NCBI GenBank assembly: GCA_033675265.1 | Contig: JAUJYZ010001373.1 | Span: 107,001 to 171,000 of the forward strand | DNA: 64,000 nucleotides | From: Actinostola sp. cb2023 | Taxonomy: Eukaryota > Cnidaria > Anthozoa > Actiniaria > Actinostolidae | Direction: 5' to 3' | In this document: piece after piece, positions 1-12,050 of the stretch | Layout: every line of letters begins with the position of its first letter | How positions within the stretch are numbered: the first letter of the stretch is position 1 | Translations under genes and position numbers: made by a program | The notes under the pieces: generated by a model | Databases searched by the model: none | Seen by the model: the letters and a program-made list of their open reading frames with translations, nothing else | What the model was told of the DNA's origin: nothing

Positions 1-208
1 GCCATTCAACAAATTACTTGAGAAAGAGAAAACAAGGTATGATGATGATGATATGAAGATTGTAGCGTAAAGTGATGTGCCTTTCAACAAGGTTTGATGA
101 TGATGATGACAATAATTCAATGATCATGAAAATGACAATGAAGATTGTAGTAATGATGGTGATAACCACACAAAATTGAGTCGAATACCGCAAGGCAGCT
201 ATAGTGAG

Positions 209-373
209 CAGGGGCGGATTTAGGGTGGGGCGAAAGAGCCACACCCCCCCCCCCCCCCCCTTTTTGGAAATTTGAAATACCTTTTTTGCCAGAAATATTC
301 TTTACATATAATTTAGCTGAAACCAATGGCCAACCTGCACACCCACCCCCCAAATATCTGGATCCGCCCCCTG
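209..373. mobile_element. MITE with CAGGGGCGGAT-type ends, 5-bp TSD
   Basis: A 165-bp element starts with CAGGGGCGGATTTAGGG and ends with the inverted form (GGATCCGCCCCCTG). It is flanked on both sides by GTGAG (204-208 and 374-378), a 5-bp target-site duplication. It holds a run of C and no coding capacity. A larger relative with the same ends and another 5-bp duplication sits at 23582-24072. The terminal sequence and 5-bp duplication are compatible with the hAT superfamily (hAT5-like), which is an inference. Confidence 0.8.
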
Positions 374-469
374 GTGAGTCGTAGTCGAGTCGTACCCGCG
401 TTTGAGTGTGCGCCCCCATTTAGAGTGCGAGTATTTATTGATTCCTTTAGTTTAAAAACATATTTACAG

Positions 470-3400
470 AATTCAAGCTGAAATGGAGAACAAAGTGAAG
501 GAAATGGAAGAGCGACAACTACGAGAAATGGAGGAATTCAAACGCAATCACAGCTCATCTCTCAACAAACTAGAAACAGAAAGAACAGAACTTGAAAAGC
601 AGAAAGAAGAATTAGAAAAAGAGATGGAAAAAGAAAAGGTGGCACTGGACAAAGAAAGAAGGATGTTGGAGAGGGAAAAGTTGGAGGATATCGATTCGAT
701 TATCAAACAAAAAGAGGATGAAATCGAAGACTTGAAGGAGAAGGCGCAGATAGAGATAGAAGAACTGCGTGATAGACTAGACGAAACAGAAAGGTCAGTC
801 CGGCATGGATAGCTTTATTGTTACGCAAAGCAATTACCGGTATTTCCTCGAATAAGCGCCCCCTTCGAATAAGCGTCCCCCTTGAAAAAGAGCCCCCCTC
901 GAATAAGCGCCCATGCTCTAATATGCGTCCCCCCTTGAAAAAGAGCCCCCCTCGAATAAGCGCACATGCTCTAATATGCGTCCCCCCTCGAGAAAGAGGC
1001 CCACCTCGAATAAGTGCCCATGCTCTAATAAGCGTCCCCCCTCGAAAAAGAGCCCCCCTCGAATAAGCGCCCACGCACGCTCTAATAAACTTTCCCCTTG
1101 AAAAAGAGCCCACCCTTTCAGTCAAATTTGGAGTGAAATAAGCGTTCCCTCGTTTAATTCTCCAACAATTGCAAGACTTCAAAGTGTTTGTTTTCTGTTA
1201 CAGGGAAGTATGTCATTTACAAGAAAGGCTCACGGTATATACCTCCATGGCTGTAAGTACTCGTGGATGTCATCCTACAGATGGCAAAATGACTTCTATA
1301 ATAATGATATCGGCATTCCAATCATTAATGTCTACTAAAGTTACGGTATTTTATATACGGATGGAAAGAACACCTAAAAAGATCTAGGCTAGGGTAGAGG
1401 GCAAAGGGACCTGGAAGTTAAATACCGATCTTTAACTTTTTATTATGTTGCCTGTCCATAGAACGTCAATTTACCAAATGGCAATGATGATGAAATAGCC
1501 GATGGCGAAGTCATGCAATATATGTATAAGGACGAGGTGAGTCTTACAACACCAATACAGGAACATAAATGGTAATGGGATACTAGTGGGTGGGTAGACT
1601 GCGCAATGACAGAGGGGGAGTGAGAAAGAAGGGATATATTTTCTGTTCTACCAGGGAGGGGGAGGGGATACTCCCATATGTAAGTATGTGCCGCCCACCA
1701 GGCATGGGTTTTCGAGCACGGAACAGGGTAACAAATTCAGCAATTTGCACTGAAAAAGGGTGTGAAACCACGGTTGTTATCGACATTTTTGCATTGAAAC
1801 AGGTTATGAAAATCGAGGTTTCAGAGGACCGGGCATCACACCCCACCCTAAGTTATGGTGATTCCCTCCGGGTCTCTTCGCCTTTCCTCGTACCCCCTCC
1901 TCTCTGCCAGTTAGTCATGGACGGGTTGGGTCTTGTTTTGACCGTTGCCTTGAAATAGCTACAACTCCCTTATGTTGTCGATGAAAAACCTCTATAAAAA
2001 GGTGTTCGAGTCTGAATTCGATGAATCGTTTTTTTCAGAGTGATTTGTATGGCAGTAATTTAAGCCTGACAGGGTCCGTGACACCACCTCACATCACACC
2101 ACCTCCAACACCTGTCAATCAATTCCTGAGGTCTGTCAACAATATGAGACGAAATCAAATCATGGTACAAATACCGCGCTACATATTAAGAGGACTGGGG
2201 CGAGATTCGTACCACGTGTTCGAAGTTAAGGTAAGCAGGCATAACTTAGTTGACATTGGTGAGTTTATAATAATGATAATAATAATAATCAATAATAATA
2301 ATAACTTATTTCTTAAAACAAATATACAAAAGTCTATGCTTTTTACAAAATATAGAAATATGGAATATAGAAATAAATATACATCATATACAAGAAGGAA
2401 AAAGTGCAAGGACTAACCTAAAAATAAACTAGACGCTCTTCTAGCGTGAAGTCGGGCTTCTAAATGAAATGTAACCTATTTGAGCTAAATATAGATATCT
2501 TATATAGTGCGATTGAAACAGTTTTTGGTTGCTCGTCGTTGCGTGACTCGAGCTCGATACTGAACATGCTTTAATATTTCCTTGCAATTTCAGTAGACTG
2601 CGAACTTTACAGTATATACTTCATGTTACTAGAGCGTCCTGTTTCAATCTAAATTTAGATTTAGACGAATAAACACTTATATTTTGGCCCCTTGACCTCT
2701 GGTGCTTTCCCTGATTGGTTTGTGCTTTCTAATCTTTCTTGGCCAGACTTTATGTCTCCTTCGGCTTTAGCTCGACGTTGACGCGTACGGAGAAAAATAA
2801 TAAAAAACAAGACGACATACTAGTAACCTTCCTCCAACTGACAAGGTTTGTGAAGAAACCATGTTGTTAGAGCCTTGGGTGATTATGCATGACTCGGTAG
2901 AACTGCTTTCTTTGTAAAATCGATTTCACAAACTCAGCGAATCATAGAAATGACAATAGTTTATTTGGTGCCATAAATATATCCATACCAAATACAAATA
3001 TAAGCTTAAACAAGACGACATATTAACCTTCCTTCGACAAGGTTTCTGAAGAAAGAGGACGATGTGCGATGTCTCGTGTTGATATATAAGATCATGTTGT
3101 TGGTCGGTGATTATCTTAGCGGCCGACAGGGCGCATGCGTGCTTTTTGGGGTCGACGACGAAGACGACGACAAAGAACGCTTCTCATTTTTAGAGTCGGG
3201 GCTTCCACACAGGAAGCCCGACTAATAAGAATTAGTTAATGTAGGTTTGTTTATAGTCGTTTTCGTATCGTATTGAAAGAGAATGATTGGATGAGATGCA
3301 TCTGAACGCTTTTTGATTGGTTCAGAAAGGAAGCCATTTGAGTGTCCCGGTACCGTAGGTTTCCCACTCGTACGAATAATCAACGCTAGCTAGTTACAGA

Positions 3401-4490
3401 GCGCAAATTTAAATTTAATACGAAACGACAGTTGTTTAAATGTGTACATACTTGTGTTCAGGTAACGATAGGAGAAGAGACCTGGTCTGTATATAGAAGA
3501 TATCGAAAATTTAGAGAACTACACAATGCCATGAAAAAGATGTACGCCGAGGTGAGTCGACACAGATGAGTTACTTTATCCTTATATTATTATCATCGCC
3601 AGTCATTATCATTGTGAGCAGCTTTCTAGGATTTAACCACCCGCGCAATCAGGACAGGTCTAATAATCATCATCATCATTGGCATCATCATCATCATTGG
3701 CATCATTAGTCTTCATCATCATCAGCATTATTATTTGTCATCATCGTCATCATCATTGGCATTAATCATCATCATTGACATTAATATCATTAGTCATCAT
3801 CATTGGCATTGTCATCATCATCATTGGCATTATTAGTCTTCATCATCTACAGTCATCATTGTCATTAGTCTTCATCACCATCATCATTGGCATTGTCATC
3901 ATCATCATCAGTCATCATTGGCATTATTATTTGTCATCATCGTCATCATCATTGACATTAATCATCATCATTGACATTAATCATCATCATTGACATTATT
4001 ATCATCATCATTGCCATCATCACCATTGTCATCGTCGTTGGCGCATGTACCATCTTTACATCATTATCGACGTTTTGCTCAATTATTTCTTTACCGTCTC
4101 AGATCGGAGAATTAGATTTTCCTAACAGACGGTTCTTTGGGAATCGCGCAGAGGAATTTGTACGAGCACGACGTGCACAGTTAGAGGTAAGCCGTCTTCC
4201 TTGATTCCTCGTCCTCCTTTATTCCCTAAAGAGTGGAAGTGCCTCGTGGTCATTTATACGTTTCCTTATCTTGTCTTCATTGTACTGGGTTATTTGTCCA
4301 GCGGTCTAACCAGTATTTCTTATGTTTCGCTTAGACGTACCTCAAGTCATTTGTCACCCTGTGTGCAAGCATGCCAGACTGTCCCGTATCAGCCTTCGCT
4401 GGAAGACCGCTGACCAAGAGAGACCTGTGCGACTTCGCTCCTTTTTTCAAACAAGGAATATTTGAACAGACAAAGCACTATTCTAGTTAA
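470..4490 (+). CDS. KIF16B: Kinesin-3 motor with PX domain (KIF16B-like), C-terminal part
   Basis: This is the 3' part of a plus-end kinesin that carries early endosomes by binding PtdIns3P. Seven exons join in one frame: 470-793, 1204-1252, 1462-1536, 2039-2230, 3462-3551, 4103-4186 and 4335-4490 (stop TAA 4488-4490). All have AG/GT borders and matching phases. The first is an E/K-rich coiled coil of about 107 residues. The fourth has a Thr/Pro linker (TPPHITPPPTP) and then opens the PX domain (IPRYILRGLGRD). The fifth carries the PX signature VYRRYRKFRELH, whose R-R-Y-x-x-F is the phosphoinositide-binding motif. The last ends in FAPFFKQGIF, as KIF16B tails do. About 320 residues are present; the motor and FHA domains must lie upstream of base 1. 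Family assignment is strong; whether this is KIF16B itself rather than a close SNX23-like paralogue is less certain. Confidence 0.9.
841..1110. repeat. Degenerate tandem repeat in KIF16B intron
   Basis: Blocks such as CTCGAATAAGCGCCC and CTTGAAAAAGAGCCCCCC alternate about five times. The period is roughly 70 bp with heavy divergence. It lies wholly inside the intron between the exons ending at 793 and starting at 1204. Open frames across it on both strands are products of the repeat and are not called as genes. Confidence 0.7.
3262..3370. repeat. Dispersed repeat with inverted copies near 33890-34130
   Basis: The stretch holds ATTGAAAGAGAATGATTGGA, GAGATGCATCTG, TTTGATTGGTTCAGAAAG and GCCATTTGAGTG. 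The same words occur in reverse complement twice in a row at about 33890-34130 inside FKBP3 intron 4. It is an uncharacterised interspersed repeat with no coding potential seen. Confidence 0.6.
3660..4020. repeat. Imperfect (CAT)n / (CATTGG) microsatellite
   Basis: About 360 bp of CATCATCATCATTGG-type repeats end roughly 80 bp before the KIF16B exon at 4103. The open frames in it are isoleucine/histidine runs and are not genes. Confidence 0.85.
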
Positions 4491-4584
4491 TTGCTATTTT
4501 ATAATTCGGAAGATAAATATTTACTACAATAATGTAAATACTATAATTATTGACGGGAGGAATTTTAAAGGAATTTCTATGACG

Positions 4585-4590
4585 AATAAA
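4585..4590 (+). terminator. KIF16B polyadenylation signal
   Basis: AATAAA lies 95 bp after the KIF16B stop codon and just before the 66-bp minisatellite begins. It is the first canonical hexamer downstream. Confidence 0.6.
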
Positions 4591-4639
4591 AGCTACAATT
4601 TTTTACTTTCTCGATGGGGAGTATTGGAAGAAATAAATT

Positions 4640-5930
4640 GCGGTTGACTTGTTAGGGAGGGGTGGGTGAATGGGTATTGGGTTGTATATTTTTGTAGTTC
4701 TAATTGCGGATGACTTGTTAGGGAGGGGTGGGTGAATGGGTATTGGGTTGGTAGTTCTAATTGTGGTTGACTAGTTAGGGAGGGGTGGGTGAATTGGTAT
4801 TGGGTTGTATATTTTTGTAGTTCTAATTGAGGTTGACTTGTTAGGGAGGGGTGGGTGAATGGGTATTGGGTTGTATATTTTTGTAGTTCTAATTGCGGAT
4901 GACTTGTTAGGGAGGGGTGGGTGAATGGGTATTGGGTTGTATATTTTTGTAGTTCTAATTGTGGTTGACTAGTTAGGGAGGGGTGGGTGAATTGGTATTG
5001 GGTTGTATATTTTTGTAGTTCTAATTGAGGTTGACTTGCTAAGGAGGGGTGGGTGAATGGGTATTGGGTTCTATATTTTTGTAGTTCTAATTGAGGTTGA
5101 CTTGCTAAGGAGGGGTGGGTGAATGGGTATTGGGTTGTATATTTTTGTAGTTCTAATTGCGGATGACTTGTTAGGGAGGGGTGGGTGAATGGGTATTGGG
5201 TTGTATATTTTTGTAGTTCTAATTGTGGTTGACTAGTTAGGGAGGGGTGGGTGAATTGGTATTGGGTGTATATATTTTTGTAGTTCTAATTGCGGTTGAC
5301 TTGCTAAGGAGGGGTGGGTGAATGAATGGGTATTGGGTTCTATATTTTTGTAGTTCTAATTGCGGTTGACTTGTTAGGGAGGGGTGGGTGAATGGGTATT
5401 GGGTTCTATATTTTTGTAGTTCTAATTGCGGTTGACTTGCTAGGGAGGGGTGGGTGAATGGGTATTGGGTTCTATATTTGTGTAGTTCTAATTGTGGTTG
5501 ACTAGTTAGGGAGGGGTGGGTGAATTGGTATTGGGTTGTATATTTTTGTAGTTCTAATTGCGGTTGACTTGCTAGGGAGGGGTGGGTGAATTGGTATTGG
5601 GTTGTATATTTTTCTAGTTCTAATTGAGGTTGACTTGTTAGGGAGGGGTGGGTGAATTGGTATTGGGTTCTATATTTTTGTAGTTCTAATTGCGGTTGAC
5701 TTGTTAGAGAGGGGTGGGTGAATGGGTATTGGGTTGTATATTTTTGTAGTTCTAATTGCGGTTGACTTGCTAGGGAGGGGTGGGTATTGGGTTCTATATT
5801 TGTGTAGTTCTAATTGTGGTTGACTAGTTAGGGAGGGGTGGGTGAATGGGTATTGGGTTCTATATTTTTGTAGTTCTAATTGAGGTTGACTAGTTAGGGA
5901 GGGGTGGGTGAATTGGTATTGGGTTCTTGA
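4640..5930. repeat. 66-bp minisatellite, about 20 copies
   Basis: The unit reads TTGACTTGTTAGGGAGGGG, TGGGTGAATGGGTATTGGG, then TTGTATATTTTTGTAGTTC, then TAATTGCGG. Copies differ by a few substitutions (GCGG/GTGG/GAGG; TTAGGG/CTAAGG), and alternating variants suggest a higher-order arrangement. It directly follows the KIF16B 3' end. Confidence 0.95.
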
Positions 5931-7941
5931 ACATATGATCGCATCTGACGTTGAATAGTAATTGCACTGAAAAGCAAAAACTGTTGTAAATTGAATGTCG
6001 AATGTCAGGAGCCCATTACTAGGAGCCTTCCTCTGGTATTGGGTTCATACGACATCATTTGCACAAATTGAGCTATTTTTAGATATGCAAATTTCTGAAA
6101 AATTTCAAATTGAAAAATAAAATATGGAGGCCAAATGGAAGACGCGAGGACTTGATCCAAAATATTGATATTCTTAATCCATGGAAGTCCAAGTCTATTT
6201 TTCCCTTGCACAAGAACGAGAGGAACTGTGTACAATGAATGTATCAATAAACTGACATACTGCCAAAGCACTTAGTGGCGACTTTTAGTGTGGATTCACG
6301 TTGTCGCGAATTTCTTCTACGTTCTTAATATACCTGCCGGTTTCATATATTTATTCATGTTTTATCAACTTTCTTTTGTTGGTTTTTGATTCATGATTTA
6401 GTCTACGTAAGAATGAAGCGTTCTCACAATGATTTCGATTCTGATGAAGCAAAATCCATCAATGACCTTCATCATCTCTGATTTTTGGATAGCGACGCCA
6501 ACATAACCAACCCCACACACGTGCCTTTGCTAAGAATTAGTAATGGGCTCCTGCGAATGTTTGATCATATAAAACATTCGAATACCATGCGCAGTGCATA
6601 ATGCCTTCGAAAAGCCATTTAAGTGCACCCAATGTAAATCGAATGTTTGATCATGCGAATATCTAAATGCGTACGTTAGAAAAGCCATCTCAGTCAGGTA
6701 TGGTCGGATTCTAATCGTTTTCGTTATGTTGTACAACCACTCCAAATGTTTGAATATTCAAACGATTCTCTGCGTTACAGTTTTGGAAGATTGTATGAAA
6801 CAGAAACAATATTTGAGCCTACCGGCTTTGTAGATATGAATGCAGTTTGGTTCTTCTCGACAATGGCAGCTCGATGTTATGCTTCAGGGTCAGAATTAAG
6901 CAGTTGTTGCTTAGGTGGGAGAAAATAATGTGAATGATAAAAATTAAAAAAATACATATCCATTAAACTAGCCCTTGGCTAAACTGGATATTCCTGTAGA
7001 AATATTGAATAATAAATCAATAAAACAATTACATGGACTCTGTTTTCGCAAAATATCGTGAATTTGTCAGTGTCTCGCAGATTAATTATTTGCCTCGGCA
7101 AACTGCTCGCCAGTGAGAAATCACGATATTTTGCTCAAACCTCGTCCAATAATCGTTAATTATTTAAAAATAATTCAATTGTCTTGATCAGCCAATCAGA
7201 TGCGGTCTTACGAAAATGCGCGACACCGTTCGAAAGGGAAGAGCAAGAGAAAAACAGAAAAATACACACCTCTTCTCCTTCCAATCATTTACTTAAACTA
7301 ATGAGCGGAAAACCCTGATAAATAACGAAGAAAAACATGCTTTAGGCAATCAATAATAAAACACGATAATTTAACGCGGTTGATTCGTGGTAGCGATTAA
7401 TATGTCTCGAAGTGCGCCAAAGGGCTGAGTTGGAGGGAAAATTGGAAGAGACTACACACTAATCAATGGAAGATCTCGTGCGCTAAAACTGAAATTCATT
7501 TACGTTTCGTTTGAAGGTTTCCGCTGAGAAAAGACATTAAACGCACCTGTCAGTAAATGCAATTTTCCCTCGTTACAAAGGTTTTAAAACAAGAAAACAA
7601 ATACTGAAAATAGAGCTCGAAAATAGTGGCTAAAAGTGGCCGGAAGTACTTCACTTCGAATGTTTCTTCCGGAAATAAGGATGCGAAAAATGGCGGGAAA
7701 CATTGATATGGTTTTCTCTGAGCGCCAATCAATTAATGTGGCGTATAACATGTTCTGTACAATGTTAACTAGGTTTTCAAACGATTTCTTCCATTTTTCC
7801 AACAACAACAAAACAAATACTGAGGAAAACCCTCAGAAACCTATTGCATATCAAAGGAGATAAGATAACACTTTTGCTGAGTGGCAGTGCCTCGTATTAT
7901 CTCACCACAATTTTTTTACTTTGAGCAACAAAGTGGATCAT
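5931..7941. other. Intergenic, no gene recognised; repeat copy at 6840-7160
   Basis: No convincing coding exon was found. Short open frames show no family resemblance. At 6840-7160 there is a dispersed repeat (CTCGACAATGGCAGCTCGAT, GAGAAAATAATGTGAATGAT, CACGATATTTTGCTC) that reappears at 32770-33140 in FKBP3 intron 2. The part at 7050-7160 can fold on itself around TCGCAGATTAATTATTTGCC. A CCGGAAGT word occurs near 7640. Confidence 0.6.
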
Positions 7942-8194
7942 TGGATTCTCTTCTGATTGGTCCATCTATATGTAAATTATCTTCTGATTGGCCCATCTAT
8001 ATGTAAATTCTCTTCTGATTGGTCCATCTATATGTAAATTCTCTTCTGATTGGTCCATCTATATGTAAATTCTCTTCTGATTGGTCCATCTATATGTAAA
8101 TTCTCTTCTGATTGGTCCATCTATATGTAAATTCTCTTCTGATTGGTCCATCTATATGTAAATTCTCTTCTGATTGGTCCATCTATATGTAAAT
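7942..8194. repeat. 31-bp tandem array carrying CCAAT boxes, about 8 copies
   Basis: The unit is TCTCTTCTGATTGGTCCATC followed by TATATGTAAAT. Every copy contains ATTGG, the reverse of a CCAAT box, in the good NF-Y context CTGATTGGTCC. Copies are almost identical. Further ATTGG/CCAAT words continue at 8250-8365. The array lies about 1 kb upstream of the small heat shock gene at 9178. Confidence 0.9.
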
Positions 8195-9177
8195 GCGCAA
8201 CACGCCTATAGCTTTAATCAGTAGAAAGGTTAAGCGAAGAGCATTGAATTGATTGGTTACGATGTATAAACCAATGAAAGCTCGTTTTGATTGCTTGACG
8301 GGAATGCTACTCGACTGGTATCAGTCAAAACATGAAGTGACATCAACCAATCAAATGCACATCACTTATATATATAAATTCCAAGAAGGGGATCAAATGC
8401 TAAGGGTACTCAAGATCGTATGATCTTAAAAACCGTTTGCTTTTATAGACTGGAGAAATGCCGTAGCTATACTACAAGACAGAACGACTTAAATATATAT
8501 ATAATTCTTTTATTTAAACTTTTTTATATTTTTTGAATGAGATTGTATACTTGAAACACGTCAATAAACCATTATTGTTATGACTATCAAGGAAGATTAC
8601 CGACTGCCTATTTGAATGAGCACATTTAGGCGTGAATTGCAGGTCTGTGGATTGTACATTAGATCAGTTGACAAATCCATGATGTGGCAAACACAGATAG
8701 CGAATGAAGGCGTGAGAAATTGAAGTCACTTGAAAGACTCTTGATAGGCCATCAAGAAAACACTGAAATCATTCAAGCAATCTCAATCCTTTATCTCCCA
8801 TATTCAGCTAGACATACCAAATATAGAAAACATACATATACGTTTTTTTATGCAAATGTCAATAAGCGTTCTTCAAATAGTCTGCATCAACAAGAAGGTT
8901 CTGCGTCTATGGAGATATCCGTTTTCCTCAGTTGCAAAAAGGTCAGAACAACGTAAGCGCAGACGGTTATAGCCGAGTCCAAATCAAGCCACATTGGGGT
9001 AGTGTGGTATGTTAAGAATGATACTGATACGCTGAATGATTGATGTATTTTCTTCTAGGCCATTGAAGTAATCATAAGCGGAGAGAAAACAGGGCTGAGA
9101 GTGCTACACTTCGACTTCGCCCTCAGCTGAAGTCCACACATTGGTGGACACACAGATCAAGTAAAAGTTTCACTGAA
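8195..9177 (+). promoter_or_regulatory. Upstream region of small heat shock gene: HSE and possible 5' UTR intron
   Basis: AGAAGGTTCT at 8893-8902 is a palindromic pair of heat shock half-sites (GAAnnTTC), about 280 bp before the start codon. A pyrimidine tract ending TTCTAG at 9053-9058 looks like a splice acceptor, and CAACGTAAGC near 8952 could be its donor. That would give a roughly 107-bp intron in the 5' UTR. The element match is seen; promoter function and the intron are inferred. Confidence 0.45.
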
Positions 9178-9777
9178 ATGGATTCTGACAAGATACTTAT
9201 TGCAACAATCGAGGTTAAAAACTATCAGCCGAATGAGATTTCTCTCAAGGTGGAGCACGGTAAAATCCGAGTCGATGGAAAACATCACACTGAGGGAGAG
9301 TTTGGCTCAGAGACCAGCGAATTCCACAGGACCTACGTGTTACCAGAAAGTGTCGATCCATCATCTGTTTCCTCCCGAGTCTCTGCCGATGGGGTTTTGT
9401 ACATAGAAGGATGCAAAGCACCTCAGAAGGAAACCGAAGTTGCGCTCGTCGGTTCCTCGCCGACATCTGGGGACGTGGCCAAGATAGATGATAAGAAATT
9501 CACAGTGACCTTAGATGTGAGCAGCTTTTCCCCAGACGAAATAATTGTAAAAGTCTTGAACAATGAATTGACGGTAAAAGCTCGCCACGAGTCCGAATCC
9601 CATGGCCATTTTACATCGCGACAATTTAATCGCCATTTTGTGCTGCCCAAGGATGTTGACATGGATTCCGTCGTATCGAGACTGGGTAAAGATGGGCGAC
9701 TGCACATCGAAGCTGTGCGGAAAGCTCTTCCTTCACCTACTGAAAGACAGGTCAAAATAATAATGGACGATGAGTGA
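9178..9777 (+). CDS. Small heat shock protein with two alpha-crystallin domains
   Basis: This intronless 199-residue gene encodes an ATP-independent holdase that keeps unfolding proteins soluble. Two alpha-crystallin domains are visible. The first spans about residues 6-82 (VKNYQPNEISLKVEHGKI ... SEFHRTYVLPESVD ... DGVLYIEG). The second spans about residues 102-185 (SSFSPDEIIVKVLNNELTV ... RQFNRHFVLPKDVDMDSVVS ... DGRLHIEAV). Each has the beta-strand pattern and the F-x-R-x-[FY]-x-LP core. No long N-terminal arm or signal peptide is present. It is a sister of the gene at 14836-15432. AATAAA at 9802-9807 follows the stop. Tandem-domain proteins of this kind are known in invertebrates; orthology to a named vertebrate HSPB gene cannot be claimed. 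Confidence 0.93.
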   Translation: MDSDKILIATIEVKNYQPNEISLKVEHGKIRVDGKHHTEGEFGSETSEFHRTYVLPESVDPSSVSSRVSADGVLYIEGCKAPQKETEVALVGSSPTSGDVAKIDDKKFTVTLDVSSFSPDEIIVKVLNNELTVKARHESESHGHFTSRQFNRHFVLPKDVDMDSVVSRLGKDGRLHIEAVRKALPSPTERQVKIIMDDE

Positions 9778-9801
9778 GTTTTGGGCCTTGAATGACGCAC
9801 A

Positions 9802-9807
9802 AATAAA
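9802..9807 (+). terminator. Polyadenylation signal of the 9178 small heat shock gene
   Basis: AATAAA lies 25 bp after the stop codon. Confidence 0.6.
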
Positions 9808-10316
9808 AAAAACTATTAAAAAACTATTAAAAAAATCACAAGTTTCCATAGTAGACATACCAAGGATTCACAGCGGGAAACTATCTAGAAATATATTTCT
9901 GTACTATATAATACAGTTCTATTTCATGGCCTCGCCATAAGTTCATTAACGAAGTGTTTATTGCCCGCGTTCAGGGTTTCTGGTTAATCCTTTTTGTAGA
10001 AAATAGAACACTTATAGAAAGATAAACAAATCATAGAGGATGTTGACAGATGACTGTGATTAAAATAAACAAAAAGTTCACTGAACACAACTGAGGCGTT
10101 AAATCAACCTTGTTCTCAACTCATTCAAAACCAATAATCATTTAAAACACAACAAGGGGTCTTTATTATTAATCAGTTCGTTGATTATATTCTGACTTAG
10201 TTTGGTAATAACAGTGATATTAGCTGCAGTCCGTGGAGTTAATGATATGTTTTCATAGCTGAGCCAGGCCACTACTACTTGATTCAAATGATTATTAACA
10301 GTGCTTAATGACATTT

Positions 10317-10642
10317 TAATTGCCCTATACCACTATGACGTAACGGCTTATTTATGAGGGGGACAGAATCGTGAAGAACAATAGAATTTTGAACTAAATC
10401 TGCTCTGCTGAGGTTCGCTTGATTTCAAATTGGCTAGTTCCAGATATTATATTCATCGATACTTTTCCCACAATATTTACTGTGTTTGGTGACTTTTATC
10501 GCTTTCAGACCGTCTGTAAAATACATTTATTTGGGGAATCCTTTGTGTTGTTGCTGTTTTGTCCCCCTCTAGCGACCATGATCCTTAGCGTTTAAACAAT
10601 AGTTTGTTTTGATTTGACGTCATAGTGGTATAGGGCAATTGC
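10317..10642. mobile_element. MITE with TTGCCCTATACCACTATGACGT ends
   Basis: The left end (10317-10340) reads AATTGCCCTATACCACTATG and continues ACGT. The right end (about 10616-10642) is its exact inverse for about 24 bp. The interior is non-coding and AT-rich. No clear target-site duplication could be read. Confidence 0.75.
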
Positions 10643-10794
10643 TTAATTATTTATACTGTTTATACACTATTTTTTTATATTATAAAAGCTGCTGAAATCT
10701 TTCTTGAACGAGATAAACATAATATATTCATGTTATTAATTAATGATTAGGTTTTTGTCACTAAATGCCATTTTGTTTATAATTCAGTCAGGTC

Positions 10795-11015
10795 AATTAT
10801 TTGCAATGTTCTGCTTGGAATACTAAGGGGAGTCAGGTGTTGTGCTTGGAATACTAAGGGAGTAAGGTGTTCTGCTTGGAATATAAGGGGCATCAGGTCA
10901 ATCATTTGCAATGTTTTGTTTGCAATAGAGTAGAGGAGTAAGGTGTTCTGCTTGGAATATAAGGGGCATCAGGTCAATAATTTGCAATGTTTTGTTTGCA
11001 ACAGTAGAGGAGTCA
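10795..11015. repeat. Degenerate tandem block TGTTCTGCTTGGAATA
   Basis: The words TTCTGCTTGGAATA, AGGGGCATCAGGTCAAT and TTTGCAATGTTTTGTTTGCAA recur two to four times with an irregular period. Function unknown. Confidence 0.65.
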
Positions 11016-11084
11016 CTACATAATCAGTAATCTTTCATAAATATTCCGCATGACATCCTTCGCATAAAGAAGGATTCATTGTCA

Positions 11085-11155
11085 AAATAATAAAATAATA
11101 AATAAATTTAATTTATAAAGCGCAAATATCCATACAATGTTGAAATGCGCTAGAA
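11085..11155 (-). mobile_element. Probable LINE 3' tail fragment
   Basis: Read on the minus strand, this ends in GCGCTTTATAAATTAAATTT followed by ATT/TTA repeats. That is the tail style also seen near 32810-32940, 57160-57190 and 58740-58800 in this window. No open frame remains. Confidence 0.45.
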
Positions 11156-11929
11156 GGAAGGAACAAATTGTCATGAAACTAAACAGTAAGCCTTTATGAA
11201 TGACATCCAAAGTAATGATCACTCGGTTTGATAATCAAGTTTCATGCAGAGAGACCGAGGGGTAAACGTTCTGTCACTTATATCTCACTGTGAGATTAGT
11301 GCGATAGATCCGGCTACACTTGAGTTTCCGTTAATGACAAAGCTGCAGAGATCTAATAAGTTGTGCACGAGAAGTTTGGATTAGCGAATCAGAATGCGCG
11401 CTGTATATGCAACAAATGTGATTTGAAAACTAGAAAACGAAAAAGGCGGTTTCGGACGTTTGTGTCATGGGCCTTATAACAATAGACATTTCATGTTATT
11501 TGTAGTGAATATCAGTTGTATGTATTACTGGCTGCAGTTACAAAATGAGGTCAGAATTTACCCGTCAATCAAATAGATAACAGCGTATTCGTGACCATTC
11601 CCCTCCCCCCCCCCCCCCCCCCCCCTCACCCCCACGTCCCCCCTACCCCACGGGGGAATAGATCCAGAAAACATACACCCGGAAGTCACCTTGTTTCCCG
11701 CGCAACATCGCCATGACTTGAATCTGATGTACCGAATCGTTTTTCTTTGAATTTGAATGTAAATTTAACTGGTTTGATCGGTTTTCAGTAAAATTGAGGC
11801 CGATTTGTTGTCACAGGTCATGAAGAAAAGCCTGCAGTAAGGACAATTTATATTGACTGATGACCTGCTAAAGACCGGCAAATCTCGGATCTCAGATATA
11901 TGGCTAAATACCGGATAAAACCATATTTA

Positions 11930-12050
11930 ACGACGACAATCGTGCATTGCCATACCCTGTTTAGGACAGACTCACATAAAATTATATACCCTGTTCAGGA
12001 CAGAGAGGCCAAAAACCATACCCTGTCCAGCGGCACGTCCCCGTTCAATA
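11930..12050. repeat. Dispersed repeat shared with 22265-22465
   Basis: CATACCCTGTTTAGGACA, GAGAGGCCAAAAACCATACC and CTGTCCAGCGGCACGTCCCC also occur at 22320-22450. These are two diverged copies of one interspersed element. Nothing protein-like was recognised. Confidence 0.75.

Noticed and set aside
703..1182. 159-residue minus-strand open frame with RGG-like repeats
   Set aside because: Antisense of the degenerate tandem repeat in a KIF16B intron and overlapping a coding exon.
9423..9800. Antisense open frame across the small heat shock gene
   Set aside because: Shadow of the true coding strand, which has two complete alpha-crystallin domains.
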